Assembly: GCF_000149955.1 (NCBI RefSeq)
Contig: NC_030992.1
Span: 1,741,466 to 1,805,465 of the forward strand
Source: Fusarium oxysporum f. sp. lycopersici 4287
Lineage: Eukaryota > Ascomycota > Sordariomycetes > Hypocreales > Nectriaceae
Direction: 5' to 3'
Length of the DNA stretch: 64,000 nucleotides
The notes beneath the pieces are model-generated. The model was not told the origin of the DNA and ran no database searches. It was given only the letters and a program-made list of their open reading frames with translations. This document shows positions 23,375 through 35,300 of this stretch, piece by piece; within the stretch, counting starts at the first letter, position 1; each line of letters starts with the position of its first letter. Made by a program: the position numbers and the translations under genes.

Positions 23375-24632
23375 TTACTTGCTATCTTCGAAGAGCTTGC
23401 CAACAGCATCAAGACCAATATTACCACCGCTGAACACCAGTCCGAGGTCCCAACCCTCTTCGCCAGCTTCTCGCTCTACCATTGATCTGAATTCCTCATC
23501 AAACAGCGCCACCGCCAGCGGGACGCAAGCACTGGGCTCGACAACCAGCTTGAACCGCTCAAACACCAGCTTCATAGCCGCCAGGATCTCTTCCTCAGTG
23601 ACGCTGTACATGCCCGATACTAAGCGGCGGCCGTATATGACTGACCAAGGATGCTCACCCACGGGAGTGCGTAGTCCATCGGCAACTGTAAGAGTCTTGA
23701 CTGTTGTGATTCGTGTGCCCGACTCGAATCCACGCTTTGCATCATCAGCACCCTCAAACGATGGCTCCGAGCCAAACACTCGAATTCCAGTGCCTTCGCA
23801 GCTCAGAGCAACACCTGAGAGCATACCACCGCCACCGCAAGGGGTCATGATAGCGTCCAAGCCAGGTTTCTCCTTCTTGGTCCTCGGCGCCTCGTTGTCT
23901 CGTCCTGTAACCGGTGCCCGGAAAAGTCTCCTCTGCCCGTCAACGACGGCATCAGCAGTCATCAATTCGGAAACTTGCTGTTGGAATTCTAGGCCGATGG
24001 TGCCTTGTCCAAGGAGAATATCCGGGTGGTCATAGGGCGGCACAAGTCGAGCTCCTGTCTCAGCGATGACTTTTGCGGCCATTGCTTCACGTTCAGTGGA
24101 TGTGCTTCCGCTAAAGATAACGCGAGCACCGTAGCCTTTTGTTCCAGCGATCTTCTTGGGGTTGGAAATCTCAGGCATGACAATGTGGGCTTTGATGCCA
24201 CTCTCTCGAGCCGCAAGGGCTAGTGCTTGAGCATGATTTCCTGTAACAATTAGCCATCATCGTCGGATAAAGCACGTATGTGACCCTGTTACCGGAACTG
24301 TGTGTCACGACTCCTTTCTCCTTGCCCCCTCCCTCTAACCATCCTGGCTCTTTCTTCAGCCTCTCGATGGCATGAAAAGCACCTCTCGCTTTAAAAGCGC
24401 CAATGCGTTGCAAATTCTCGCATTTGAACCAGAGTCTTAGCACCGGCCGGGCCGGCGTTCTATCAGCATAACGAGTCCCTTCGAGCTCTTCCGCTGTGCG
24501 AGGGGTTGAAGCTAGTTTCGTGATAGTCTGGTTGGTCAGAACGGGCGTAAAGTGGACATATGGGCTGATGAGCTTGTGAGCTTCGATGACTGACTCACGA
24601 GTCAATGGGGGAGTTGTTGATAGATCAGCCAT
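23375..24632 (-). CDS. PLP-dependent serine/threonine dehydratase-racemase family enzyme (SRY1-like)
   Basis: Two exons, 24632-24293 and 24240-23375, with a 52-nt intron; 401 aa. It is a fold-type II PLP enzyme. Visible are the Schiff-base Lys81 in QRIGAFKARGAF, the substrate loop HSSGNHAQAL (residues 111-120, rebuilt by the splice), and the phosphate-binding glycine loop CGGGGM at 248-253. There is no C-terminal ACT domain, so it is not the feedback-regulated threonine deaminase Ilv1; it fits the serine racemase / threo-3-hydroxyaspartate ammonia-lyase (Sry1) group, probably cytosolic. Odd: residues ~207-240 are an extra charged loop before the glycine loop, and residues ~43-64 another insertion; both lengthen it beyond the usual ~325 aa. 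Exact substrate (serine, threonine or hydroxyaspartate) is not decidable here. Confidence 0.85.
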
Positions 24633-25147
24633 GTTGATTGTGGTAATGCTAAGTTAGAATGGTTGGGTTCAAGGTATAAGTCTACGAGATGGACGAACTG
24701 TGGCCCTATGCTGCGCAGTCGAGGTTCTTAAGTATCACCAACTCTCTAGTCATGCTCCGGTTGTCGGCTACTCCCAACTGCCTGTTTTAGCAAATGGTTA
24801 ACGTTACAATCTCGTCGCCAAGCTGACACTAGACGCTGCTTGTCATATTTAAGGCGTGGGAAGGCAACAAAGGCCCAATGGATCACATTCGAATGTCAAA
24901 GAACTAAGTATCACCAGCGAATTGAACCGATAGGATTTGTTCGTCTAACGTAAAATAAAAATGGTATTCGTTTTGGCTTCAAGCCTGATATCAACTTTTG
25001 GACCAATTTCAGATCCCCCTCCAGAGCCCAGGAAATTTTTTAAAAGTACAGACAGAAAGTTCATGTGGTTCATAAAAGCCGTTTCCTAGGCATCCCATCC
25101 CATGTCCATCTCCCGCTCACAAATTATCATTCAACATTAATAGCCGC
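24633..25147. other. Intergenic region between SRY1-like gene and ILV5
   Basis: 515 bases; both flanking genes are on the minus strand. It holds the promoter of the SRY1-like gene and the ILV5 3' region. A CCAAT box-like CCCAATGG is near 24876. No gene seen. Confidence 0.5.
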
Positions 25148-26493
25148 TTACTTCTGGTTCTCGGGTCGGAGAGATCGGACGGCCTTGCCGGCGCGCCAGA
25201 TCTCGAGATCACGGATCTCCTTCATCTCTGCCTCGTACTTCTCACGGTAGTCAGGCTGGCTGTTGTACTCGAGAGATCGCTTGGTCTCGGAACCATCCTT
25301 GACGGCGTCGTAGAGGGAGTTGAAGACTGGCTTCAGGGCGTCCTTGAAGCGGGGGCTCCAGTCGATGGCACCACGACGGGCAGTGGTGGAGCAAGCCTCG
25401 TACATCCAGTCCATGCCGTTGGCGCCGATAAGAGGGTAGAGAGACTGGGTAGCCTCCTCAACAGTCTCGTTGAAGGCCTCGCTGGGGCTGTGGCCGCGCT
25501 CGCGGAGGACCTCGTACTGAGCGAGGAACATACCGTGGATACCACCCATGAGGCAGCCACGCTCACCGTAGAGATCGGAGTAGACCTCCTTCTCGAAGGT
25601 GGTCTTGTAGAGGTAGCCAGAGCCGATGGCGACACCAAGGGCAATCGCCTTCTCCTCGGCCTTGCCAGTGACATCCTGGTAGACGGCGAAAGAGGAGTTG
25701 ATACCACGGCCCTCACGGAAGAGAGATCGGACGGTTCGGCCAGAGCCCTTGGGAGCGCAGAGGATGACGTCGATGTTGGAGGGAACCTCAACCTTGGTGA
25801 GGTCCTTGAAGACGGGGGAGAAACCGTGGGAGAAGTAAAGGGTCTGCAAGATTTATGTGTTAGAGCTATGCCTGGACTGACAATGGGTGGGGAATTCTGC
25901 TTACCTTGCCCTCAACGAGCTGGGGCTTGATGGCGGGCCAAGTCTCAGACTGGGCAGCATCGGAGAGAAGGTTCATGACGATGGTACCACGAGAGATGGC
26001 CTCGTCAACGTCGAACAGGTTCTTGCCGGCAACCCAGCCATCCTGCTCAGCATCCTTCCAGGACTTTCCGTTCTTTCGGACACCAACGATGACGTTGAGG
26101 CCGTTGTCACGGAGGTTAAGACCCTGGCCGTGGCCCTGAGAGCCGTAGCCAATGAGGGCCAGGGTGTCGTTCTTGAAGTACTCAAGAAGCTTCTCTTGGG
26201 GCCAGTCGGCACGCTCTGTGAAATACTAGTCAGTATTGGCTGTCCAGTTGATCCAGCAACCGCAATCGGAGATGTAACTCACCATAGACGTCCTCCTTGT
26301 GGCCAGCAAAGTCAATGGTCTTGACACCACGAACCTGCTGCTGGACGGGGCCAGCGGCAACAGGTCGGGCAACAGCACCAACACGAGCAGCGGAGCGAGC
26401 AGCAGCAACGAAAGTTCGCTGCTGAACACGGGGAGCAGAAGCCAGTTGGCGGGCAGGGCCACGGAGGGCCTTTGTGAAGTTGCGAGAAGCCAT
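25148..26493 (-). CDS. ILV5: Ketol-acid reductoisomerase, mitochondrial (isoleucine/valine biosynthesis)
   Basis: Three exons on the minus strand: 26493-26283, 26215-25905 and 25843-25148, with introns of 67 and 61 nt; 405 aa. It converts acetolactate and acetohydroxybutyrate to the dihydroxy acids of valine and isoleucine synthesis, using NADPH and Mg2+, in the mitochondrial matrix. The Arg/Ala-rich N-terminus without acids (~1-55, MASRNFTKALRGPARQ...) is a presequence. Visible are the Rossmann motif LIGYGSQGHGQGLNL (from residue 91), the knotted domain with metal-binding Asp and Glu in EVYSDLYGERGCL, and EEATQSLYPLIG. Strong codon bias fits high expression. Yeast Ilv5 also packages mtDNA; whether this one does is unknown. 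A TGAGTCA site lies upstream. Confidence 0.97.
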
Positions 26494-27990
26494 TGTGAGG
26501 ATGTGAGGAGACAGTTTGGGAACTGAGGGGAGAGTGTCTGAGAGAGGATGAGGAGGAAGGAAAAGAGGGAAAGGCAATGGCGAGAGTAAAGGTTAAGTAG
26601 GTTTAAGCTATCACTAATTTTCTCTCCAAGGGACATCGCTTGGAGGGGGGACCGATTTCGGCTCGTACTGTGAGGTGGGGGGCCCTACGCTGAGCAGCGG
26701 GGATGGGTCTGGGGCTATGTGGGTAGAGGCGACTTGACTGAGAGCGTATCGGAGTGAGGGGAAATGTGTACCATGAACATTAGACCTGGAGAACTCTGGT
26801 ACTTGGGTTAAGGATTTCTCACCTTGAGTCACGTCAAGTTTCGGCCAATTAGCGGTGACTTAATATTGTCCAACCACCAAGCTCTCTGTGTGCGTTTTTA
26901 GATGCCGTTGCATATAGATCTGACCGCCAGAAGAAGGCGGCCCAAGACACAAGAATAGACAGTGATAATACTAATTAAAGAAAAAAAAAAAGAAAGAAAA
27001 AACACTCGTTGCTCCTCTTACTGTCCAATTCTTCCAAGATCTTCTCAAAATCATAGCCCTAATTGATATCAATTGCGTGGCAAAATTGAACACTTCTCGC
27101 CCACACCATCTCAAGCTATCCCAACTTGGAGCTAATGCTTTGACGGGGTAACCCTCAAAAGATATGGGCCCTCTTGCTTCGGAGTTCTGCTAGTTCCCCC
27201 GAGCTCATAAGCCGCATATCGTCCGACGAACAGCATCACGGCCGATTCAGGCGTCTTGTCCAATAAGGCCCTGCCGAACTCAGCATCGCGACTCCATATC
27301 TACGAGCGGCAACGGCAGCTGCACCGCGCTCGGGGTCCTTAAGCTACATATCGGGGGCTCTATCACTTCCTCCGGCCGATATGTCAGACAAGATAGTCTA
27401 GATCTGGCTCAATGTTGACTCCTTGAAACTCCACTTACTCCGGGTTGCGGACTCTTAGCACCTAGATGAGGCTCAATTCACATTTCTGTACTCCACGTGT
27501 GTAGGCGGGACCACGAAGCAAACCAGGCAAGCCATGCCGTATTCATCTTGAGCCGTTGATCTTGCATCGGCAGCCAGGGCAGCAACATGTCGCCAGCCAA
27601 TAGAGTACCACTGGACTACGAGAAACCCTCTACTAAGACTCCCTCTGACTTAAAAAGGCAATACAGATTAGTTGGTTGAAGTGAGCTTGGGATCATCATG
27701 TACGCGAGCATGCATCGCAAGCTCAGCTCTGGTCGACTCTACCCCACCTCTCGCCATTGACTCTCCTCTCAACCAAAACCCGTCACTATCAATAATCATG
27801 GAAAGTTTGGAAGCTGAAGGATTGCCTAATCAAGATCATGGATTTATCAGACGCCACGCGATGCTCTTTGCTATCAAATGCTTGTCTGTCTCAAACACCC
27901 ATTAAGTCGTTGTATCGTCCCAGAATCTTAACGGCCCATCCCTTCGGATTCTCCATCCCTGCGACTCCTGTTATTTGTCTTATTCCAAAT
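26494..27990. other. ILV5 promoter region and UBC12 3' region
   Basis: 1.5 kb between ILV5 (start on the minus strand at 26493) and the UBC12 stop. It contains the TGAGTCA site and an A-rich tract at ~26975-27001. The frame at 27672-27905 has no recognisable protein. No gene seen. Confidence 0.5.
26825..26831 (-). promoter_or_regulatory. Gcn4/CPC1 site upstream of ILV5
   Basis: A perfect TGAGTCA, continuing as TGAGTCACGTCA on the plus strand, lies 332 bases upstream of the ILV5 start. It matches the Gcn4/CPC1 consensus and suggests general amino-acid control; function is inferred. Confidence 0.5.
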
Positions 27991-28766
27991 CTATTTCAGG
28001 ACCCTGTCGTATGTCCTGCCCTTGACTACTCCGCCACCCATAGCAGTCCTCACGTTGCGCTTGAATCCCTCTCGGTTGTTTCGTAGATCCTCAGCTGCCT
28101 CCTTGTTGAGCGGGTCCGATGCGTTGGGTTCGAGGAACAGGAACTGCAAGCATATTAGTCACCAATCCACAATCATTTTACTTCGTATTTCACGTCTGAG
28201 CAACTCAAGACGCTTTTCTTTCTAGACTCCATACCTGCAGGCCAACAATCACAGCATTCAAGTTCAGCACTGGCTTCCAATCCTCTCGTAGAATGTTCAG
28301 GCAGACCTTGCCCTCAAGATCGATATTGGGATGGTAGATCTTTTCTCGGCATCGGACTTTGGGAGGCTCGTGGGGAAAGTTCTGGTTTATGGTGAAATCG
28401 AAGGTAAAGCGGCTGCCTCGGTACATACCCTCATCAGGGTCGATCATGAGTACGAAGTTAAGGATGTCATCGGGGTCGGGGAACTCTGTCTTCATCGTCG
28501 ATCCGAGGGAAAGTTCTGAAAGATCTGTTGCAGCATGCGTCAACCTCTTCATCCTAAACACACCGCTACACGTCAAGGTCTGGACAGGATGAAGCATACC
28601 TTTTTGCACGCGCAGCTGAGCTGCAGTCACCTTCTTCTTCTTGCCACCCGTCGCCTGGCCCTCTGCGTTCTCTGCCTCCTTCTGCTCCTTTTTCTATACC
28701 ACTGTCAGTGTCTAACTGGCTGGTGGCGGCTGGTAGATAACTCACCATCGACCATATCTTCAACAT
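27991..28766 (-). CDS. UBC12: NEDD8-conjugating E2 enzyme UBC12
   Basis: Four exons on the minus strand: 28766-28746, 28693-28600, 28524-28235 and 28143-27991, with introns of 52, 75 and 91 nt; 185 aa. It accepts NEDD8/Rub1 from the Ula1-Uba3 E1 and passes it to cullins. The 7-codon first exon MLKIWSM supplies the N-terminal peptide that in this family docks E1 and, when acetylated, Dcn1; a Lys-rich spacer ([18 protein letters not shown]) follows. The UBC core shows the HPN motif in YHPNIDLEG and the catalytic Cys113 in [11 protein letters not shown]. The C-terminal [20 protein letters not shown] comes from the last exon and is diagnostic of Ubc12. All family landmarks are intact. Confidence 0.96.
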
Positions 28767-29454
28767 CGTGGATGTGGGGGGCCCAGGTTTGGGCTGTGTC
28801 GCTATGCGCTGTGGAAAGACCCTTGATGAGATGACAGAAAATGGAGTGCGAGAGCCCAGGCACGATACAAAGGTGAGGTTGTAGGATAGTGTAGGACAAG
28901 TAGCACTGCAAGATTCCGAGAGATTGGTTGTGAATACGCTGAACTCAGTTGCGAGAAGGATCTAGTCGTGCTTAGTGGAAAAGGTGATGATGCTTGATAA
29001 GATAACACGGCGTAAGGCAGCCACAAGCCTAATCCCTGAACCCCACCGAAGTTTAGGCGATACCACCGGATTGACGCATCATCGGTCGTGTGAGTGAGCA
29101 CCCGATAAGGTAGCCAATGGGAAGAAAACACAGGCAATATTAACTATCAAAAAAAATCATATCATTCAAATGCGTCATAAACCCCCAGGGGCAGATGCCA
29201 ATCTGAAAAAGACTAAATAGAGATGCATTTGCTCGTGCTCAGGTCTGGTCTGAATACCTTCACTTCCAATGTCCTCTTTTGTGGATGTCCCTCCATTAAC
29301 TCAAATAGTCAAAACCCAGCGTACGTTACATAACAAAGGTATCCGGTACAAAAATCCAGTTTGTCTACTATGACAAGTGCCAGTACTTTCCCGTACCTGG
29401 TCTCTCCAGAAAAGTGTGAGTGTCGAATACAACGAGCGTAGGTACGCACGAAGC
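28767..29454. other. Intergenic region UBC12 / chitin synthase
   Basis: 688 bases with both neighbours on the minus strand; it should hold the UBC12 promoter and the chitin synthase 3' end. No gene seen. Confidence 0.5.
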
Positions 29455-32352
29455 TTATCGTCTCGAAAAACAGCACATGATACCAGTCCTGCCCAGGAAC
29501 CACAAGAAACCGGCAAAACGAACGAGCGAGAGCACGGCAGTAGCGTACAGAAGGAACTGGAAGTAATGCGCCTTGCGATCTGTGGCAGGTTCCTATCAAA
29601 TTGTTAGTATAGACCACATATCGCATAGCCTCAGGAAAACTTACACCCCATCCGAGGTTATCAAACTTGTCGCTGGTAATGCAGACAATAAGGAGAATGT
29701 TTCCGAACAACCAGCTGACGACGAGTCCTGTTCGGAAAGACTTGTAACCATCCTCAACATCGGCCTTCTCAACCTCTTCCTCCTCCTTGAAGGGAGCAAG
29801 AGCTCGGCGGACAGTCTGCTCGAATTGACTGTCGATATCCTCCTGCTCCTTCTCAACTTCCTCGACAACAACCTCGTTCTTCTCACCCTTGGTGACGTGG
29901 GCAGAGGGAAGTGCCTCAGCCTTGTCTGAGCCCTTGGTACCCCAGGAGACATCGTGCCAGTTGTTGAAGGCATAAACCATGAGAATGTTGATGTAAGTCG
30001 ACATGAGAAGTAGATAGTAGGGGAAGGAGTGGAACATGTGCCAGGGATCGAGGTACATGAACGAGGCAACAAAATTGAGTCCATAGATGGTGATAAGAGC
30101 GACTAAAATAACACCTCCAGCGCTTGAACCACCAAAGAAACTGTCAAGGAAAGCGTCGGTCGAGGCGAACGAGATCTGGTCTCCAATGGGCGTGTCAAAA
30201 GCACGAACAACCAGGTAGGCTGAAAGAACCAGGATGTAACCCTGAATGAGACTGAAGACCATGAAGGAAGCGATGTATGTGAACTTGGAGCCCTTGGGCC
30301 TGTTACCAAGAGCCAGAATGAACTGGAGCATGACGAAGGCTAAGTAGAGGTACTGAAGCAGGGCATTGACGACAGGTGTACCCGTGTCGCCGAATGGCCA
30401 GGCGTGAACACCGGACGTAGCGTTGGGAGTACCCACAAGATCCATGATAACGGATGTTGTAAGCCAATAAGAACCAAGAGAGAACCATGCGAAGAGAGTG
30501 TTGAGAGTGGTGTAGATGAGTTGAATGTGGAGGAAAAACATGCGGATGATGTTATGACCCGACTTGTACATTCGTCCGAAATGCATCAGTGAGTATAGTG
30601 TGGCAGCGAATGAACCGTTGAGCCATCGTCGACGTTGACTAATGAATTCAGCTGCACCCTCGGGCACATCTGTTTCACCCTTGGCAGCCTTGATATAGGA
30701 CAAGTGCCACTTCTGGCCAGCCTTGGCGACCAGCTCAAAACAAAGAATACGATCCTCGCCAAGAACATGTTCTTCTTGAAAATGTTCATACCATCGATTA
30801 CCCTTNNNNNNNNNNNNNNNNNNNNNNNNNNNNNNNNNNNNNNNNNNNNNNNNNNNNNNNNNNNNNNNNNNNNNNNNNNNNNNNNNNNNNNNNNNNNNNN
30901 NNNNNNNNNNNNNNNNNNNNNNNNNNNNNNNNNNNNNNNNNNNNNNNNNNNNNNNNNNNNNNNNNNNNNNNNNNNNNNNNNNNNNNNNNNNNNNNNNNNN
31001 NNNNNNNNNNNNNNNNNNNNNNNNNNNNNNNNNNNNNNNNNNNNNNNNNNNNNNNNNNNNNNNNNNNNNNNNNNNNNNNNNNNNNNNNNNNNNNNNNNNN
31101 NNNNNNNNNNNNNNNNNNNNNNNNNNNNNNNNNNNNNNNNNNNNNNNNNNNNNNNNNNNNNNNNNNNNNNNNNNATCGGGGACTGGGCTTGGTACCCGCA
31201 TCGAGCAGGATACACACCTCAGGATTCAAGATACGGCCGAAGGCGTTGAACAACCATCGATGCGAGTTAATCTTCTTGGTGTTCTTCTGCTTCAAACAGA
31301 AGATCATCTGAACTGGTGGCAAGTTCTGTGAGCCTTCGTTTGTGGGTCGAATAAGCTGCTGGTTGGGCGTGACGGAAAGCTGGCTGGTGTATTCGAAGAT
31401 GTGAGCAACAGTCTCCTTGCCGTCGACATCCTTCTTGATAACACCGTCCTGGTACACGCCGACAGTGGCAAGGACATCCAGGGTGTTCTTGTCAGCCTTG
31501 TCGATACCATCGAAAACCAAGCATACAACGATCTTCTGCCAAGCTGGGCCGCCCTTGTTCCAGAAGGTCGACTTCTTCAGGTTGACGATGTCGCGGATGT
31601 TCTGCATGGTGTGATGCAGTGTTCGTGCGAGAAGAACCTTGTCTTCGTTATAGTATGTAATGGCGATCAGCAACTCAGTGTGTCGGTTGTACATGCGAGG
31701 TCGCAAATCGTAACCGTTCTTGAGTGTGAAGTCGTTGGGATCACAGGTGGCAGCGGTATATCGCATCTTATGGAACTCTTCGGTACCACTCTCAGCGTCG
31801 CGATACTGAGGCTGGACAGCATTCTTGATCGCACTTGGCACAGGGTAATCAATGCTCAGAACTGAACCCTGAACCAGCTTGATCTTTCGGGTTTTCGAGC
31901 GGCCAAGACCACCGCCCATCTGAGGCTGCTGCTGTCGCTCAACCCAGCTGTCTTCGGGATCGAAGGCAGAGTCGGGGCGAGGGAAAGGGGCAGCGGCGTC
32001 AAGGTTACCAAACTGACCAAAGCTGCCTCCATCACCATATCCAGTAGGTCCCTGGCCAGGCATGGTTGACGAGGCTCCAGGGGCATAGGACTCAGTGAGA
32101 CTGTAAGCAGAGACGGGGCGGTCGGGGGGAGTGCGGGCGCCAAGTCGATCTTGGTCGTAACCCGAGTTCAAGAGGCCACGGCCCTGCTCCTCGTCGTTCT
32201 CTTGAGGGGGGAGATGGTACTGCTGGAGAAGAATTAGTCCTTGTCGTTCAGCATTAAGCTATGGACAAAGAATGTGCACTCACGCTTCCGCCAGCAGGAA
32301 GGTCCTGCAAAGCATGTCCTCCATACTCCTGATCACGGCCATTGTACGCCAT
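29455..32352 (-). CDS. Class III chitin synthase (interrupted by an assembly gap)
   Basis: Minus strand; exons 32352-32284, 32222-29645 (containing the N gap) and 29592-29455, with introns of 61 and 52 nt. It is a plasma-membrane family 2 glycosyltransferase making chitin from UDP-GlcNAc. The N-terminus ([19 protein letters not shown], then [15 protein letters not shown]) is class III specific, like Neurospora CHS-1 and Aspergillus ChsB. Visible are the chitin synthase domain start ([15 protein letters not shown]), [11 protein letters not shown], the catalytic-site [11 protein letters not shown] before the gap, [12 protein letters not shown] after it, at least six membrane segments, and the C-terminus [12 protein letters not shown]. 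The gap hides the central catalytic part. Immediately beyond it, at about 30756-30801, the coding frame is shifted by two compensating one-base differences. Reading frames on the two sides of the gap do not match the N count. Confidence 0.93.
30806..31174. other. Assembly gap (369 N) inside the chitin synthase
   Basis: A run of N falls within the catalytic domain. Class III enzymes have roughly 100 residues here, about 300 nt, so the N count is too large unless an intron lies in the gap; it is also not frame-preserving. Confidence 0.98.
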
Positions 32353-35300
32353 GGTGAATAGTTATGCTCCCGTAGGCGCTCAGCACTGTTGGGATTCTAG
32401 TCGATGAGCTTCGGATAAATGATGCGCGAGAGCGATGCGAAGTGAAGATGGTGTTGTGAGTTTTTCTCTAGTCGAGATAGGAGCTGAAACAGGAGGAAGG
32501 AAATGCGAATGGTGGTCACGGGCAGCCACCTATTGAATAGCAGTGGCAGCTTAGCAGCTCTAGTACCTTGGCCCCAGCAACAGTCAACAGATACAGTAGG
32601 AAACTTGAGGCGCCAGCCTCAAAAGAATGGTGATAGTTGGAGCGGGGGGGAAAGGATAAGGAGGATGAAGTCGAGGATAGGAGGGAAGAGGGATAATGAA
32701 GGCAAAGAAGAAGGCTAGTGACAGGGTTTATTTTTCTCCTCTCCTCTGAGAAAATGTTTTGATGAAAGGCCCTGGGAACGAATCTCGTTTTGCTCCACGA
32801 CTGGGCTCACAGCTTAGAAAGAGAGGTAAGAATAGGGGACTCATCTCGCGCTAAGCCTGCTGAGCCACTCCACTCCGCCATAACTTGGTACTTGGGGGGG
32901 CGAGGATCCATCCCATCTCCAGCTGCCATCCCTGTCAAGAATCAGATACCCGCCCTCTAAGAAACGAGAATCTGACTGCAGTGCATTTTGGGCTGGTGAG
33001 TTCCCTGATGGCGATTCACAGCCGTTGACGACTAACGCGCAGATATCCTTTAACCTGGCTGAGCGTTGAGACGGGCATGCTGTCAAACTCTACTGGCTTT
33101 CTGCACGTTGAAGCATTTCCCAAGGGCAGAACAGACCCAAGAGGCTTGCGGCTGTAAACTATCGAGAGATCTACAATCTACACTGTACGAATAGACGTGT
33201 AACTGGCTACCAACGTACGTACAGTACCGCTAGATCATCTCATCAGCATTGATCCCAAAGCCAGCCAACATTTCAGGGCGGAGAAGACGGCCGGTTCTTC
33301 ATTCAACTCTCATAATGAAGACTTCAGCCACCGCAATATCTACGTTGGTCTGCTCACCGTTCAATCGGCCTCTTTTTTTTCCCACCCCGTCTTACAGTTT
33401 ACTGGAACCAAGTTCCTTGAAATGAGGAACTAGAGTGCCACAGATTATGGAGATAACTACGGGACCCTGGCACTTTGCATTGTTGTCCATCCAAAGACCA
33501 TGGGGCATGCCACTGACAGGAGATGCCCGATGCCTAAAGCTGAGAATTGTCAGGTTTGCATCTGCATTGCTGCTGAGGCCTGGCGCTTACCGTTTGCTCA
33601 GTACTAACTGTGTTGCACAGTACTCTGCTGTTTCAGCGTATAGTTTAGCAGCTTCTGCGGGGGACGAACGTAAAGTTCCAGAAGCCAAGTTAAGTACCAT
33701 TTGACTCCCCTTTTCCTTCAACCGCCGACTTGCCGGAAGATCGTCATCCCCTTTCTCCCGCCACATGCCCTGCGCATCGTTGTCTGGTACGGGCAATGGT
33801 CCCTAATTTCCCCCCAAAGGCACGGGCTTTGCAGTCTGGCTCCCTCAGGAACTTGCAGGCCAGTCAGCCATCACCTTTCGTTTGGGAGTACCCGCACCCA
33901 GCCCTGTTGGCTTACGATCCTTTCCCTTTGACATCAGCTGCTGAGCCTACTGCAAGCCTGCTCACCTGCACGACTTCTGGGCCATGGCAGCTAGTTCGCC
34001 AGAACCCGTCAGCAGTCAGATTTAACCATGTCCCGAATTGCTGCTTCGGTGCTTGGTTGCTGACCGCCAACGCAGAACAAACAAAACGGGCTTCATTACT
34101 CAAAAAGAAGCATGTGTTTGTGTTACTTCCCCTCTCTATCCCCTATCTCTGGCAAGATCACGATTGGTGACATTCAGATGGTTGCTCTGCGGCCAATCTG
34201 AGGATTCCTCCCTTGTTTTGAGGTTACTTGGCTAAAACGCTCGACTGGGTTAGTCTTTTGTCCGAAACACGACAAAGAATCTGCCACAACAAAGCACATG
34301 TTCTAAAAATAGCCGGTCCTGTCTTAGCGACTTGAAATTAGCTGGAACGAGCCGACAACTGGCTGGACTTGCTCAGCCTGGTTGGTTAGAGACATTGATG
34401 ATGCTGCGGCGCAGGCAGGGTACGTACATAGTTTGCGGTCTTGTCCGTTACCTGTTCCTCTCCGTTCTGAATTCGATCCAATCTCGGACGAGTTAAAGGT
34501 GAGATTTTGTGGCCCGCCATTCTGACTGCATCTTGCTGTGGTGAATTTACAGACAAGGCCACCAAGTAGCGGGCTTTAAAGCTCAGTTGTTCTCAGCCGA
34601 GCCAACGTCTAATGCAAAGGTTCGGAATCCTTCGTCCTCACGTCAGCTGGCTGTCGATGAGAACCTCGGGCTCCCCAGCCCTACGGTTGAGGCATGCAGC
34701 TATCGAGCTTATTCAAGCTGTTCGCATTTGTTGTGTCCGAGATTCGTTGGACATTCGTTACTTGATCTCTTCATCTAGGATATGAGCTCGTGCATTCAAC
34801 GCAAAACTGGTCGCCGGAGATCTTCTAGTAGATCACTACATAGCAATGCTTTCGCTATCGACAGCATTCAATTAGCCTAGCACAATCCCCGGTACCCTCA
34901 ATATCGAGCGCCCTGTGGTCCCCATCCTCGGTTGCTTTTCCGAGACATCGGCTGGTTCTGATTCAGTGACGAGAGAAACATAATGAAGCCCGTGGCCTGG
35001 ATGCCAAGATCCCGATGACTGCTACCCTGAAGAGTCTCGACTAGCAATGCAAGGGATTATGAAATGTCTGAGATCCCCAATACTGTGTGGTGCCGGAGCA
35101 ACACATACTATATCTATTCAACGGACTAAATGTTGGCAGAGAATAACGACGAAGTACAGTCAATGATTAATTTACATAGTAAATACTGTGCACGGGTATC
35201 CATCACTTGCCTCGCATTCTCATAACGATAGATACTTAGGTCTTGCGCGAAATCCTTGGAGACGCCCGACACAAGTCTAGCATTACGCACTACCACATGG

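Noticed and set aside
33730..34170. 146-codon plus-strand frame in the chitin synthase/OPY2 intergenic region
   Set aside because: No recognisable motif, overlaps another frame of similar quality, no intron or start context support.
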